Positions 55,070 through 63,296 of a stretch of 64,000 bases of DNA are shown here, piece by piece. The DNA is taken from positions 137,239 to 201,238 of the forward strand of contig CAVZAF010000007.1 in the NCBI GenBank assembly GCA_963773315.1, in the 5' to 3' direction. The notes below the pieces were generated by a model. The model was not told the DNA's origin, ran no database searches, and was given only the letters and a program-made list of their open reading frames with translations. The stretch comes from DATKAS01 sp963773315. Lineage in GTDB: Bacteria; Actinomycetota; Acidimicrobiia; Acidimicrobiales; DATKAS01. How positions within the stretch are numbered: position 1 is the stretch's first letter; each line of letters opens with the position of its first letter. The position numbers were made by a program, and so were the translations under genes.

Positions 55070-56139
55070 GACAGCACCGGGGCCATCGCCTCGAGGAAGC
55101 GGGCGCGTGTGCGCTCGAGCGTGAAGTCCTGCAGACGACGGGTGCCCGCGGCGAGCAGCTGCGAGCGGAGCGCCGTATCGGTGAACACCCGATCGACGGC
55201 CGCAGCGACAAGCGCCGGAGACTTGTCGGGCAGGCAGACCCCCGCGTCGGCGAGGGTCTCGGGTACGGCGGTGACCCCGAACGCGACGATCGGCACGCCG
55301 AAGTGCATGCACTCGAGCAGAGGCACGCAGAAGCCCTCGTGCTCGGAGAGGCACACGTACACGTCCGCGGCGCGGTAGTGGGCGGCGAGCGCTCCCGGAG
55401 ACACAGGCCCGGTCATCGACACGCACTCGTTGAGGCCGAGCTTGCGCACGAACGCCCGCAGCGCCGCCGCGTAAGGCTCAGACGCCACGCCACCGACGAT
55501 GTGGAGCCGGGCCCTTGGATCGTGGAACCGCCGATGTGCCGCGAACGCCTTCACCACGTCGTGCTGGCACTTGTTCGGAGTGACGCGCCCGACGAAGAGC
55601 CAGTCGGCTCCGCCGTCGTCCTTCGCCCGCTGCAGGCTCGCGAGCTCGGCTTCGTCCACCTCGCGATCGAACGACTCCAGGTCGAGGAGGATCGGCGCGA
55701 CTGCCGTCGGTCGATAGCCGTTCGCAGCGAGCTCAGCTCGGTTGAATTCGGAGTCGGCGATGCCGAGCCGGCATCGCGTCGAGAGCGCGATCATCTGCGC
55801 TCGGCCCCACTCGACCGCATGCAGGATCGGCGGATCCCACTCGTCGAAGAACTTCGCCGGTGTGATGTTGTGGTAGTCGACGACGAGCGGCTCGGGTCGC
55901 GAGAGCAAGAGGTCGGCGAGCACCGACCCCACGGCGAGGTGGTAGAGCACCGCGACGTCGGGGCCACCGGTGAACTTCTGGAATGACTGCGCACGTCCGA
56001 CCATCGAGTGGTGCACGGTCTGGGTGTAGACCTCGCTCTCGAGGCCCAGACCGCGCAGCAAGCGCTGCGCCTCGAGCGTGTGGTTCCCGACCGCGTCACC
56101 GGGGTCGAGCGTTGGAAGGAACTGGTGGATCGCTCTCAT
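55066..56139 (-). CDS. GT4 family glycosyltransferase (paralogue pair 2)
   Basis: A 357-residue GT-B enzyme. AIHQFLPTLDPGDAVGNHTLEAQRLLRGLG is N-terminal, LVVDYHNITPAKFFDEWDPP follows, and WLFVGRVTPNKCQHDVVKAFA begins the donor domain. DVYVCLSEHEGFCVPLLECM holds the ExFCxPxxE motif. It is homologous along its length to the adjacent gene at 56.1-57.2 kb, indicating tandem duplication. ATG overlaps the neighbour's stop by 4 bases. Confidence 0.92.
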   Translation of the reverse strand: MRAIHQFLPTLDPGDAVGNHTLEAQRLLRGLGLESEVYTQTVHHSMVGRAQSFQKFTGGPDVAVLYHLAVGSVLADLLLSRPEPLVVDYHNITPAKFFDEWDPPILHAVEWGRAQMIALSTRCRLGIADSEFNRAELAANGYRPTAVAPILLDLESFDREVDEAELASLQRAKDDGGADWLFVGRVTPNKCQHDVVKAFAAHRRFHDPRARLHIVGGVASEPYAAALRAFVRKLGLNECVSMTGPVSPGALAAHYRAADVYVCLSEHEGFCVPLLECMHFGVPIVAFGVTAVPETLADAGVCLPDKSPALVAAAVDRVFTDTALRSQLLAAGTRRLQDFTLERTRARFLEAMAPVLS

Positions 56140-57224
56140 GCGGCGACACCCACGACGGAAGCGATCGTCTGCGTGAAGATCGCGCTCGTGCGGACGAGGT
56201 CGAAGTCGCGAAGCCGAGCATCCGCGGCGCGAGCGAGCTGCGCGCGCAACGCTGGGTCGGTCAACACGACCGAGACCGCCTCGGCGACGGCCGCCGGCGT
56301 CTTGTCGGGGAGGCAGAGCCCGGCGGCACCGAGCGTCTCGGGCACTGCGGACGACGCGAACGCCACGATCGGCACCCGGTGGTGCATGGCCTCGAGGAGT
56401 GGGACGCAGAACCCTTCGTGGTCCGAGAGGCAGACGAACACGTCGGCTGCCCGGTAGTGGGCGGCCAGCGCGGAGTCGGAGACCGAGCCCGGCATCTTCA
56501 CGGCGTCGCGCAAGCCCAAGGCATCGACGGTCTCACCCAGCGCACGCGAATAGCGCAGCGACGACGACCCTCCGACGAGTGACAGCGTCGCGTGCGGGTC
56601 GTAGCAACGGCGATAGAGCGCGAACGCGCGCAGCACGTCGTGCTGAGCCTTGTTCGGAGCGACGCGCCCTACGAACAGCCACTCGCTCCCCCGCTTCTCC
56701 GCGGTGAGGGCATCGAGTGCTCGGCGATCCACCTTGCGGTCGAACGCCCGCACGTCGACGAGCACGGGAGCGACCGCGGTCGCCTGGTAGCCCATCCGGT
56801 CGAGCTCGGCCTGGTTGAACGCCGAGTCGGCCATGCCGAGCGCCGCACGCTCGCCGAGCCGCGTGACTTGCTCTCTTCCCTCCTCGAGCTCGCGCGCGAT
56901 GCGCGGCTCCCAGGCCTCGAAGAGTCGAGCCGGCGTGATGTTGTGGTAGTCGACGAGCAGCGGGCCGTCCCGATCGGCGAGCACGTCGGCAACAGGCGCG
57001 CCGGTCGAGCACTGGTAGAGCACCCAGACATCGGCGCCGCTCGGCAACGACCGCACGTCGCGCACGAGATGACGCAGGCGGCGCGGCACGGACGCCGTGT
57101 AGATGTGCGAGTCGAAGCCCATCGACCGCAGCAGACGTTGTGCGACCAGGGCGTGGTTGCCGATCGCGTCGCGACGAGCAAACGTCGGGACGACCTGATG
57201 CACGGCAAGTGCGGCGCGGGCCAC
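56136..57224 (-). CDS. GT4 family glycosyltransferase (paralogue pair 2)
   Basis: A 362-residue GT-B enzyme. Motifs parallel its neighbour: AVHQVVPTFARRDAIGNHAL, LLVDYHNITPARLFEAWEP, WLFVGRVAPNKAQHDVLRAF and DVFVCLSDHEGFCVPLLEAM. Each enzyme probably adds a different sugar. GTG at 57222-57224 sets the N-terminus in line with the paralogue; a longer frame adds unconserved residues. Begins 8 bases after the methyltransferase stop. Confidence 0.92.
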   Translation of the reverse strand: MARAALAVHQVVPTFARRDAIGNHALVAQRLLRSMGFDSHIYTASVPRRLRHLVRDVRSLPSGADVWVLYQCSTGAPVADVLADRDGPLLVDYHNITPARLFEAWEPRIARELEEGREQVTRLGERAALGMADSAFNQAELDRMGYQATAVAPVLVDVRAFDRKVDRRALDALTAEKRGSEWLFVGRVAPNKAQHDVLRAFALYRRCYDPHATLSLVGGSSSLRYSRALGETVDALGLRDAVKMPGSVSDSALAAHYRAADVFVCLSDHEGFCVPLLEAMHHRVPIVAFASSAVPETLGAAGLCLPDKTPAAVAEAVSVVLTDPALRAQLARAADARLRDFDLVRTSAIFTQTIASVVGVAA

Positions 57225-57232
57225 GGGCGAGC

Positions 57233-58204
57233 TCAGCGTCGACGAGCGACGACGGCGTAGCCGGGCACCTCGGGCGCAGCCGCGACCTCGACGACTGCCG
57301 TCACCTCGAAGCCCTTGCCTCCGAGCACCGAGGCCCACGTCTCGGCGTGCAGCGGTCGGCCGGGCGCGAGGTCGGCGATCACCACCGGCACCGCTGCCGC
57401 CCACGCTTCGGGCTGGCTGCCGAGGACGACGAGGCTCCCGCCCGGCTCGATCGCGCGGGCCGCGAGGTCGGCGAGATGCACCTGCGCGCCCGTCGGCTTC
57501 GTGTCGAGTCCCGACAGCACGAGCGCACCGAGCGCCGCAGGAGCGATGGAGGTGAGGTGATCGGTAGCCGTGTCGGGCCGGATCTCGAGTCCCTCGCGCA
57601 GCGCAGGCGCGAGCAGCCGGCGGCGAGGCTCCGCGCCGTACACGTCGAGGCCCGCACGGGACAGGGCGCCGACGAGCTCACCTGCGCCGCACTCGGTGTG
57701 CAGCACACGGCCTTTCACGCCCTTGAGGTGGTCGGCCACGACCTCGGCCGTGGGCGCGGGCACTGGCGTCGGGTCCATCGCCTCGAGCGCGCTCGCGACG
57801 GCGCGGCTGGCACCCGGTGTCGCCTGCTCGACGATCGAGACGCGGCGATCGAGCATCCGCAGCGCGCGCACCGTCGCGCTGCCGAACGAGCTCACCTGGT
57901 TCGCGAGGTACTGCATGTACCAGAACGTGAGCTTGCGCACGCCCTTCTTCACCTGACCCGCCGGGAACTTGCCGGCGGTGGGCGCGTCGACGTCGATCGT
58001 CACTGCCTTGTCGGCCTGGCTCAACACGCCCGAAAGCGAGTCGCCGGTGACCGCACTCGGCGCGTAGTTGGCGAACTCGGCGTCGAGCTCGGCCTCGAGG
58101 TCGGCGGGAAGCTCGCCACTTGCGCGGCGCTGCGCGACGGCGTCGTAGATCTCGGCGATCACGACGTCGAGATCGACCTCGCGCGCCGCGTCCGGGTCGC
58201 TCAA
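57233..58204 (-). CDS. Methyltransferase-like protein with N-terminal helper region
   Basis: A 323-residue protein. Residues 1-130 are helical and hydrophilic (with VKKGVRKLTFWYMQYLANQV and SATVRALRMLDRRVSIVEQA), as seen upstream of methyltransferases in polysaccharide clusters. The C-terminal half (about 165-320) is a SAM-methyltransferase-like fold: GRVLHTECGAGELVGALSRAGLDVYGAEP, then EPGGSLVVLGSQPEAW. The SAM motif is imperfect (HTECGAGE), so activity needs checking. TTG start overlaps the Wzt stop as TTGA. It may cap or modify the exported glycan. Confidence 0.75.
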   Translation of the reverse strand: MSDPDAAREVDLDVVIAEIYDAVAQRRASGELPADLEAELDAEFANYAPSAVTGDSLSGVLSQADKAVTIDVDAPTAGKFPAGQVKKGVRKLTFWYMQYLANQVSSFGSATVRALRMLDRRVSIVEQATPGASRAVASALEAMDPTPVPAPTAEVVADHLKGVKGRVLHTECGAGELVGALSRAGLDVYGAEPRRRLLAPALREGLEIRPDTATDHLTSIAPAALGALVLSGLDTKPTGAQVHLADLAARAIEPGGSLVVLGSQPEAWAAAVPVVIADLAPGRPLHAETWASVLGGKGFEVTAVVEVAAAPEVPGYAVVARRR

Positions 58205-59442
58205 CCGGTCACCTTGACCTTCACCGGCAGCGCGACCGTGCCCGTCGTCTTCTCCGGGTTCATGACCTCGAACCAGTGCCGCTGCTCACTCCAGTCGTAG
58301 ACGATGCCGTCGTCGTGGCTGTGGATGCCGAGCGTGATCGGGTACGTGCCGTCGAGCAGTGGCACCGAGGCGATGTCGAACACGACCTCTCCCGCGCCGT
58401 CGACGAACGGGATCGGCGCGCCGAGCATCTCGGTGTTCGCGCCGTAGAGGTGGCGGCCGTCGGCGAGGTCGTAGACGGCGATGCCGAACACGACGTCCTC
58501 GATGCGCTTCTGCGACTCGTAGCTGACGCGCACCGTCAGCGGCTCGCCGGGCAGCAGATACGGGCGGACGGCGCGGCCAGGATGATCAATCTCGACCGAC
58601 GTGATGCGGATCTCGAGGCTGCGGCGCTCCTCCTGCGTGAAGCCGTGGGCAGTGTGATCGTCCCCCGCGAGGCCACGATTCTCCAGCCGCTCTCTGCGCT
58701 CGACCTCCACCGCGTGGAGCCGCGCGCGGAACGTGCGGATGGCCTCGCCCGCCGGGCCGAGCGCGACGAGGTCGCCGTGGTCGAGCACCCCGACGCGCGT
58801 GCAGATGCGCCGCATCAGGTCGGCAGAGTGTGAGACGACCACGATGGTGCGGCCCTCGTCCTGGAATTGATGCACGCGGTCGAGGCACTTGCGTTGGAAC
58901 GTCTCGTCGCCGACGGCGAGCACCTCGTCGACGAGCAGCACGTCGGGATCGACGTTCACGGCTACCGCGAAGCCGAGGCGCACGTACATGCCCGACGAGT
59001 AGTGCTTCACCTGCTGGTCGATGAACCGCTCCAGCTCGGCGAACTCGACGATGTCGTCGAACCGCGCATCGATGTCGGCGCGTTTGAGCCCGAGCACCGC
59101 GGCGTTCATGTACACGTTCTCGCGACCGGTGAGCTCGGGATGGAAGCCCGCGCCGAGCTCGAGCAGCGACGCCAAGCGGCCCCGCACCCGGATCATCCCG
59201 GTCGTCGGCTTCATGATGCCCCCGACGAGCTTGAGCAGCGTCGACTTGCCCGACCCGTTGTGGCCCAGGAGGCCGATCGTCTCACCTTCGTCGATTTCGA
59301 ACGAGATGTCTCGAAGAGCCCAGAAGTCCTCGACCTTCTGCCGGCCGGGGTGGATCACCCGCTCCTTCACCGAGCGCGGCTTGCCGCTGCTGAGCCGGAA
59401 CCGCTTCGAGACACCGTCGATGCTGACGGCGACCGACGCCAT
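58201..59442 (-). CDS. wzt: Polysaccharide ABC exporter ATP-binding protein (Wzt type)
   Basis: A 413-residue ATPase. Walker A GHNGSGKST at 60-68, signature HYSSGMYVRLGFAVA near 148-162 (the TagH/Wzt form), Walker B VLLVDEVLAVGDE at 168-180. Residues about 270-413 form a Wzt C-terminal beta domain (IRITSVEIDHPGRAVRPYLL, VRVSYESQKRIEDVVFGIAVYD) that in other Wzt proteins binds the modified end of the glycan. This matches ABC-dependent export of O-polysaccharide-like chains. Start immediately after the permease stop. Confidence 0.95.
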   Translation of the reverse strand: MASVAVSIDGVSKRFRLSSGKPRSVKERVIHPGRQKVEDFWALRDISFEIDEGETIGLLGHNGSGKSTLLKLVGGIMKPTTGMIRVRGRLASLLELGAGFHPELTGRENVYMNAAVLGLKRADIDARFDDIVEFAELERFIDQQVKHYSSGMYVRLGFAVAVNVDPDVLLVDEVLAVGDETFQRKCLDRVHQFQDEGRTIVVVSHSADLMRRICTRVGVLDHGDLVALGPAGEAIRTFRARLHAVEVERRERLENRGLAGDDHTAHGFTQEERRSLEIRITSVEIDHPGRAVRPYLLPGEPLTVRVSYESQKRIEDVVFGIAVYDLADGRHLYGANTEMLGAPIPFVDGAGEVVFDIASVPLLDGTYPITLGIHSHDDGIVYDWSEQRHWFEVMNPEKTTGTVALPVKVKVTG

Positions 59443-60333
59443 TCAGATCTCCTCCGCGAACGACCCCTCGAGGCGGTCGAAGACGCGGACCGCGACCACC
59501 AGCAGGACCGATGCGACGACGAGCACGATCAGCACGTTGCGCAGATACCACCACTGCGACATGTCCGGAAGGATCGCCTGGCGCGTGCCGTTGGATTGCA
59601 CCGGTCCGTACACCTTGCCGTAGATGCCACGCTGGAAGCAGAGCACGATCGGCGTCATCGGGTTCAACAACGCCAGCCAGCTGTTCGAACCCAGCTTCCC
59701 CGCCACGAGCTCGTACGGGTACACGATCGGCGTCATCCAGAACCAGGCGAGCAGCACGAGCTCGAGCAGGTGACGGATGTCGCGGGCGTAGACGCTGACT
59801 GCGCTGAGCAACACGCCGAGAGCTGCCGTGAGCACGAGCAGCGTGACCAGACCAGGCACGATCAGCCAGACGTATCCCCATGGAAGCGGGTAGCGCACGA
59901 TCGCGATCGCCGCGAACAGCACGAGGGACTGCAGGAAGAAGTGGACCAGCGCCGCGCCCACCGACGCGAGCGGAAGGATCTCGCGTGGGAACCACACCTT
60001 CTTGACCAGCGACCCGTTGTCGATGATCGAGCCCGTCGCCGCGGGAAGCGACCCGACGAACAGGTTCCACACGAGCAGGCCCGACAGCAGGAAGATCGGG
60101 AACGACGGGATGCCGCTGCCGAGGAACACCTGGAAGACGAAGTAGAAGACGACGAGATAGAGCAGAGGGTTGAGAAGCGACCACACGAACCCGAGGATGC
60201 TGCCCTTGTACCGGACCTTGAGCTCCCGGCGCACCAGCCCGACCTGCAGCTCGCGGTACCGCCAGATGTCGCGGAAGTGCTCGCCGACGCGGCGGCGCGG
60301 GGTGACCTCGAGCAGTGCGGCATCAGCGGACAT
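59443..60333 (-). CDS. wzm: Polysaccharide ABC exporter permease (Wzm type)
   Basis: A 296-residue ABC-2 permease with six helices. The N-terminal amphipathic segment WRYRELQVGLVRRELKVRYKGSILGFVWSLL is typical of Wzm/TagG, followed by YLVVFYFVFQVFLGSGIPSF and the FFLQSLVLFAAIAIVRYPL helix. It forms the channel that Wzt drives. First gene of the operon running to gmd; TAGCCT lies 10 bases before the ATG (60331-60333). Confidence 0.95.
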   Translation of the reverse strand: MSADAALLEVTPRRRVGEHFRDIWRYRELQVGLVRRELKVRYKGSILGFVWSLLNPLLYLVVFYFVFQVFLGSGIPSFPIFLLSGLLVWNLFVGSLPAATGSIIDNGSLVKKVWFPREILPLASVGAALVHFFLQSLVLFAAIAIVRYPLPWGYVWLIVPGLVTLLVLTAALGVLLSAVSVYARDIRHLLELVLLAWFWMTPIVYPYELVAGKLGSNSWLALLNPMTPIVLCFQRGIYGKVYGPVQSNGTRQAILPDMSQWWYLRNVLIVLVVASVLLVVAVRVFDRLEGSFAEEI

Positions 60334-60343
60334 GAGCGCTTCA

Positions 60344-60401
60344 AGGCTACCCGGCAGCCTTCGCCGCTCCTGGTCTGGTGCCACGTCCGCCCAGGTAGCG
60401 T
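60344..60401. promoter_or_regulatory. Divergent promoters of the wzm operon and the GT4-cofD operon
   Basis: Minus-strand TAGCCT (60344-60349) lies 10 bases before the wzm ATG. Plus-strand TAGCGT (60396-60401) lies 7 bases before the GT4 ATG at 60409. The starts are 75 bases apart. Confidence 0.5.
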
Positions 60402-60408
60402 CGCATCG

Positions 60409-61492
60409 ATGCGGGTTGCCATCGACGCCACCCCCCTCGTCGGGCCCCGCACCGGCGTAGGGCGGTTCGTCGAGGCACTGCTCCCGGCATTGGCTGCGCG
60501 CGGCGACGTGGTCGTCGAGCCGTACGTGCTGAGCCGCAGGGCCCGAGATCTCCCGGCGGGCACGAAGCGGGTCATCGTGCCCGCGGCCTTGGCGCTGCGA
60601 TCGTGGGGCCGCGGTGGGCCGTCGCTCGCGCAGCTGTTCCCGAGCGCCGAGGTGATCCACGGCACGAACCAGATCGCTCCGCCGACCGCACACACGGTCG
60701 TCACGGTCAACGATTGCTCGTTCGTGACCGCGCGCGAGCTCTGCTCGCCAACCGTCGTCTCGTTCGGTCCGGTGGTGCGGCGTGTTGCCGCGAGCGGCGG
60801 GTGGATCCACGCCCTCTCCGAGCACGTCGCGGTGCAGGCCCGAGCGCTGTTCGAGACCGACCGGGTCGTCGCGGTGCCACTCGGGCCGCCCCTTCCCCAC
60901 CGACCTCCGATCGCCGACTCGACGGGCGCCACACAGCGAGCTCTGTCGATCGTCGCGATCGGCACGCTCGAGCCGCGCAAGAACTTCCCGAGGTTGGTGC
61001 ACACGTTCAGGGTGGTGGCGGCCCATGATCCCGAGGTGACGCTGACGATCGCCGGCGCCGACGGGCCCGACTCCGAGCACGTGCGCAGTGCCATCGCGTC
61101 GCTCGACTCGAAGGTGCGGACGCGAGTGCGGCTCACCGGGTGGATCGACGACGACGAACGCGACCGGCTGCTCGCGGAAGCGAGTGTGCTCGCGTATCCG
61201 TCCCTCGACGAGGGGTTCGGGTTTCCGATGCTCGAGGCATGGCAGTGCGGGGTGCCCGTCGTCGCCGCGCGCGGGCGCACTGCCCGAGGTCGCCGGCGAC
61301 GCCGCGCTGCTCGTCGATCCGCTCGACGTCGACGCACTTGCGGACGCGCTCCGGCGAGCGCTCGACGACGAGGCGGAACGCGCCGCGCTCGTCGACCACG
61401 GACGCGCGCGCCTCGCGACGTTCTCTTGGGAGGCGACCGCCGAGGGCATCGCCGCGATCTACCGTCGAGCGATGGAAGACAAGCCGCGATGA
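60409..61492 (+). CDS. GT4 family glycosyltransferase, frameshifted
   Basis: About 361 residues after repair. The N-terminal part has VAIDATPLVGPRTGVGRFVEALLPAL. The donor domain has IVAIGTLEPRKNFPRLVHTF and VLAYPSLDEGFGFPMLEAWQCGVPVV, and in the second frame AGALPEVAGDAALLVDPLD and FSWEATAEGIAAIYRRAM. The break is near 61266, in a CGCGCG run between PVVAAR and AGALPE, consistent with an indel in the assembly. The stop overlaps the cofD ATG (ATGA). Confidence 0.88.
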
Positions 61493-62442
61493 TCACCGTG
61501 CTGGCCGGTGGCGTGGGCGCCGCGCGCTTCCTGTCGGGCCTCATCCAGGTGACACCGCCGGCCGAGATCACCGCGATCGTGAACACCGGCGACGACGTCG
61601 TGCTCCACGGCCTCCACATCAGCCCCGACCTCGACACTGTGACCTACACGCTCGCCGGAGCCATCAACCCCGAGACGGGTTGGGGGCTGGCCGGCGAGAC
61701 CTGGCAGGCGATGGACGCATTGCAGCGCTATGGCGACGTGCGACCGCTCGCCTCGAACGCGGGCGCGACATGGTTCCGCCTCGGTGACCGCGACCTTGCG
61801 ACGCACCTGTATCGCACACATCGGCTCGACGAGGGAGCATCGCTGTCGGGGGTGACGGCTGAGATCGCATCGGCATGGGGGCTCGGGTTGCGCATCCTTC
61901 CCATGAGCGACGACCGGGTGGAGACGCGCGTCGTCGTCGCTGGCGAGGGCGAAGTCGGCTTCCAGGAGTACTTCGTCGGACGCCAGCACAGCGTCGCTGT
62001 CGAGGCCATCCGCCTCGACGGCATCGAGCGAGCGAAGCCCGCACCTGGTGTCCTCGACGCGTTGGGGTCGGCCAACACGGTCGTGATCGCGCCGTCGAAC
62101 CCGATGGTGTCGATCGGGCCGATCCTCGCGGTGCCGGGCGTGCGTGACGCGGTCGCGGCGCGTCGTGAGCACGTCGTTGCTGTCTCCCCGATCGTCGCCG
62201 GCGCGGCGTTGAAGGGACCTGCGGACCGCATGCTCACCGAGCTCGGCCACGAGTCATCGGTCACCGGCATCGCTCGCCTCTATGCCGACATCTCGGGCAC
62301 ACTCGTCATCGACTCCGCAGACCGCGCGCTCGCCGAAGCGGTCGAAGCCGAAGGCGTGCGGTGCATCGTTGCCGAGACCGTGATGAGCTCCCCGGCGATC
62401 GCCGGCGCGCTCGCCGAGACCGTCGTCGCTGCCGGAGCCTGA
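61489..62442 (+). CDS. cofD: 2-phospho-L-lactate (phosphoenolpyruvate) transferase of F420 synthesis
   Basis: A 317-residue CofD/FbiA. It transfers the 2-phospholactyl or phosphoenolpyruvyl group to the deazaflavin FO, giving F420-0 or dehydro-F420-0. Diagnostic motifs: VLAGGVGAARFLSGL at the N-terminus, VNTGDDVVLHGLHISPDLDT, the GWGLAGETWQ segment, FRLGDRDLATHLYRT, and IAPSNPMVSIGPILAVPG. Length is normal. It overlaps the GT4 gene by 4 bases and precedes cofE by 9 bases. Confidence 0.96.
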   Translation: MITVLAGGVGAARFLSGLIQVTPPAEITAIVNTGDDVVLHGLHISPDLDTVTYTLAGAINPETGWGLAGETWQAMDALQRYGDVRPLASNAGATWFRLGDRDLATHLYRTHRLDEGASLSGVTAEIASAWGLGLRILPMSDDRVETRVVVAGEGEVGFQEYFVGRQHSVAVEAIRLDGIERAKPAPGVLDALGSANTVVIAPSNPMVSIGPILAVPGVRDAVAARREHVVAVSPIVAGAALKGPADRMLTELGHESSVTGIARLYADISGTLVIDSADRALAEAVEAEGVRCIVAETVMSSPAIAGALAETVVAAGA

Positions 62443-62451
62443 GGAGGCCGC

Positions 62452-63180
62452 GTGTCACGCATGGAGATGTGGGGCGTCGAGGGCATCGGCGAGGTGCATC
62501 CCGGTGACGTGCTCGCCGACCTCATCAGCGACGCGATCTCCGCGATGGCTGCGAGCGATCCGTCCACGGCGGTACGAGACGGCGACGTGCTCGTCGTCAC
62601 GCAGAAGATCGTGTCGAAGGCCGAAGGCCGGGTCGTCGCCATCGACCCCGACGACCCGCTGTCGCACAAGCACCTCGTCGAGGAGGAAGCGGTGCGAGTA
62701 ATGCGGCGCCGCGGCGACCTCATCGTCACCGAGACCAAGCACGGCTTCGTGTGCGCGAACGCCGGCATCGACCTCTCGAACATGGAACGGGGATGGGCCG
62801 CGCTCTTGCCGCTCGACTCCGACCGATCCGCTCGGCGGATCCGCGACGGCGTGCGCGCCCGCACGGGATGCACGGTCGGCGTCGTCATCTCTGACACATT
62901 CGGGCGCACCTGGCGACGCGGGCTCACCGACGTCGCGATCGGTTGCGCGGGCGTTGCGGGCGTGCTCGACCTGCGCGGCACGCCCGACGCTCTCGGCCGA
63001 ACGATGCAGGTGACCGAGGTGTGCATAGCCGACGAGCTCGCGGGCGCAGCCGAGATGGTGATGGGCAAGTCGAACGGCATCCCCGTCGCCGTCGTTCGTG
63101 GCGTCGACCCGACGTGGCTCAGGGAGAGCTCGGTCCGAGACGAGATCGTGCGCAGCCCCCAGGAAGACCTGTTCCGCTGA
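62452..63180 (+). CDS. cofE: F420-0:gamma-glutamyl ligase
   Basis: A 242-residue CofE that adds glutamates to F420-0. VLVVTQKIVSKAEGRVV, ETKHGFVCANAGIDLSN, LPLDSDRSARRIRDGVR and VVISDTFGRTWRRGLTDVAIGCAG (metal and GTP binding) are all family-typical. It is stand-alone; in mycobacteria and streptomycetes the homologue FbiB has an additional C-terminal nitroreductase-like domain that is absent here. GTG at 62452 has GAGGAGG ending 4 bases before it; ATG 62461 or 62467 are alternatives. Confidence 0.95.
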   Translation: MSRMEMWGVEGIGEVHPGDVLADLISDAISAMAASDPSTAVRDGDVLVVTQKIVSKAEGRVVAIDPDDPLSHKHLVEEEAVRVMRRRGDLIVTETKHGFVCANAGIDLSNMERGWAALLPLDSDRSARRIRDGVRARTGCTVGVVISDTFGRTWRRGLTDVAIGCAGVAGVLDLRGTPDALGRTMQVTEVCIADELAGAAEMVMGKSNGIPVAVVRGVDPTWLRESSVRDEIVRSPQEDLFR

Positions 63181-63203
63181 GTCTTCCTCGTCGGCCTCCG
63201 CAA

Positions 63204-63275
63204 GCTTCGGCCGGCTCGGGTCGCTTCGCTCCGCAATCGGTGCTTCGCGCACCCGGGCAGCGCACTGCGCCGCCC
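63204..63275. repeat. Copy B of the 72-base dispersed hairpin repeat
   Basis: It aligns with 4654-4725 in the same orientation, including GTGCTTCGCGCAC and the final GC-rich imperfect palindrome (63255-63275). It lies between the converging cofE and epimerase genes. Confidence 0.75.
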
Positions 63276-63296
63276 GGCTCCGTCAGCCGCGGAGCC
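63276..63296 (-). terminator. Hairpin over the epimerase stop codon
   Basis: GGCTCCG and CGGAGCC arms with a 7-base loop; overlaps the last codons and stop of the epimerase and adjoins repeat B. Confidence 0.45.

Noticed and set aside
58867..60408. Plus-strand extension upstream of the GT4 gene at 60409
   Set aside because: Antisense to wzt/wzm; the ATG at 60409 has a TAGCGT box and starts the conserved GT4 N-terminus.
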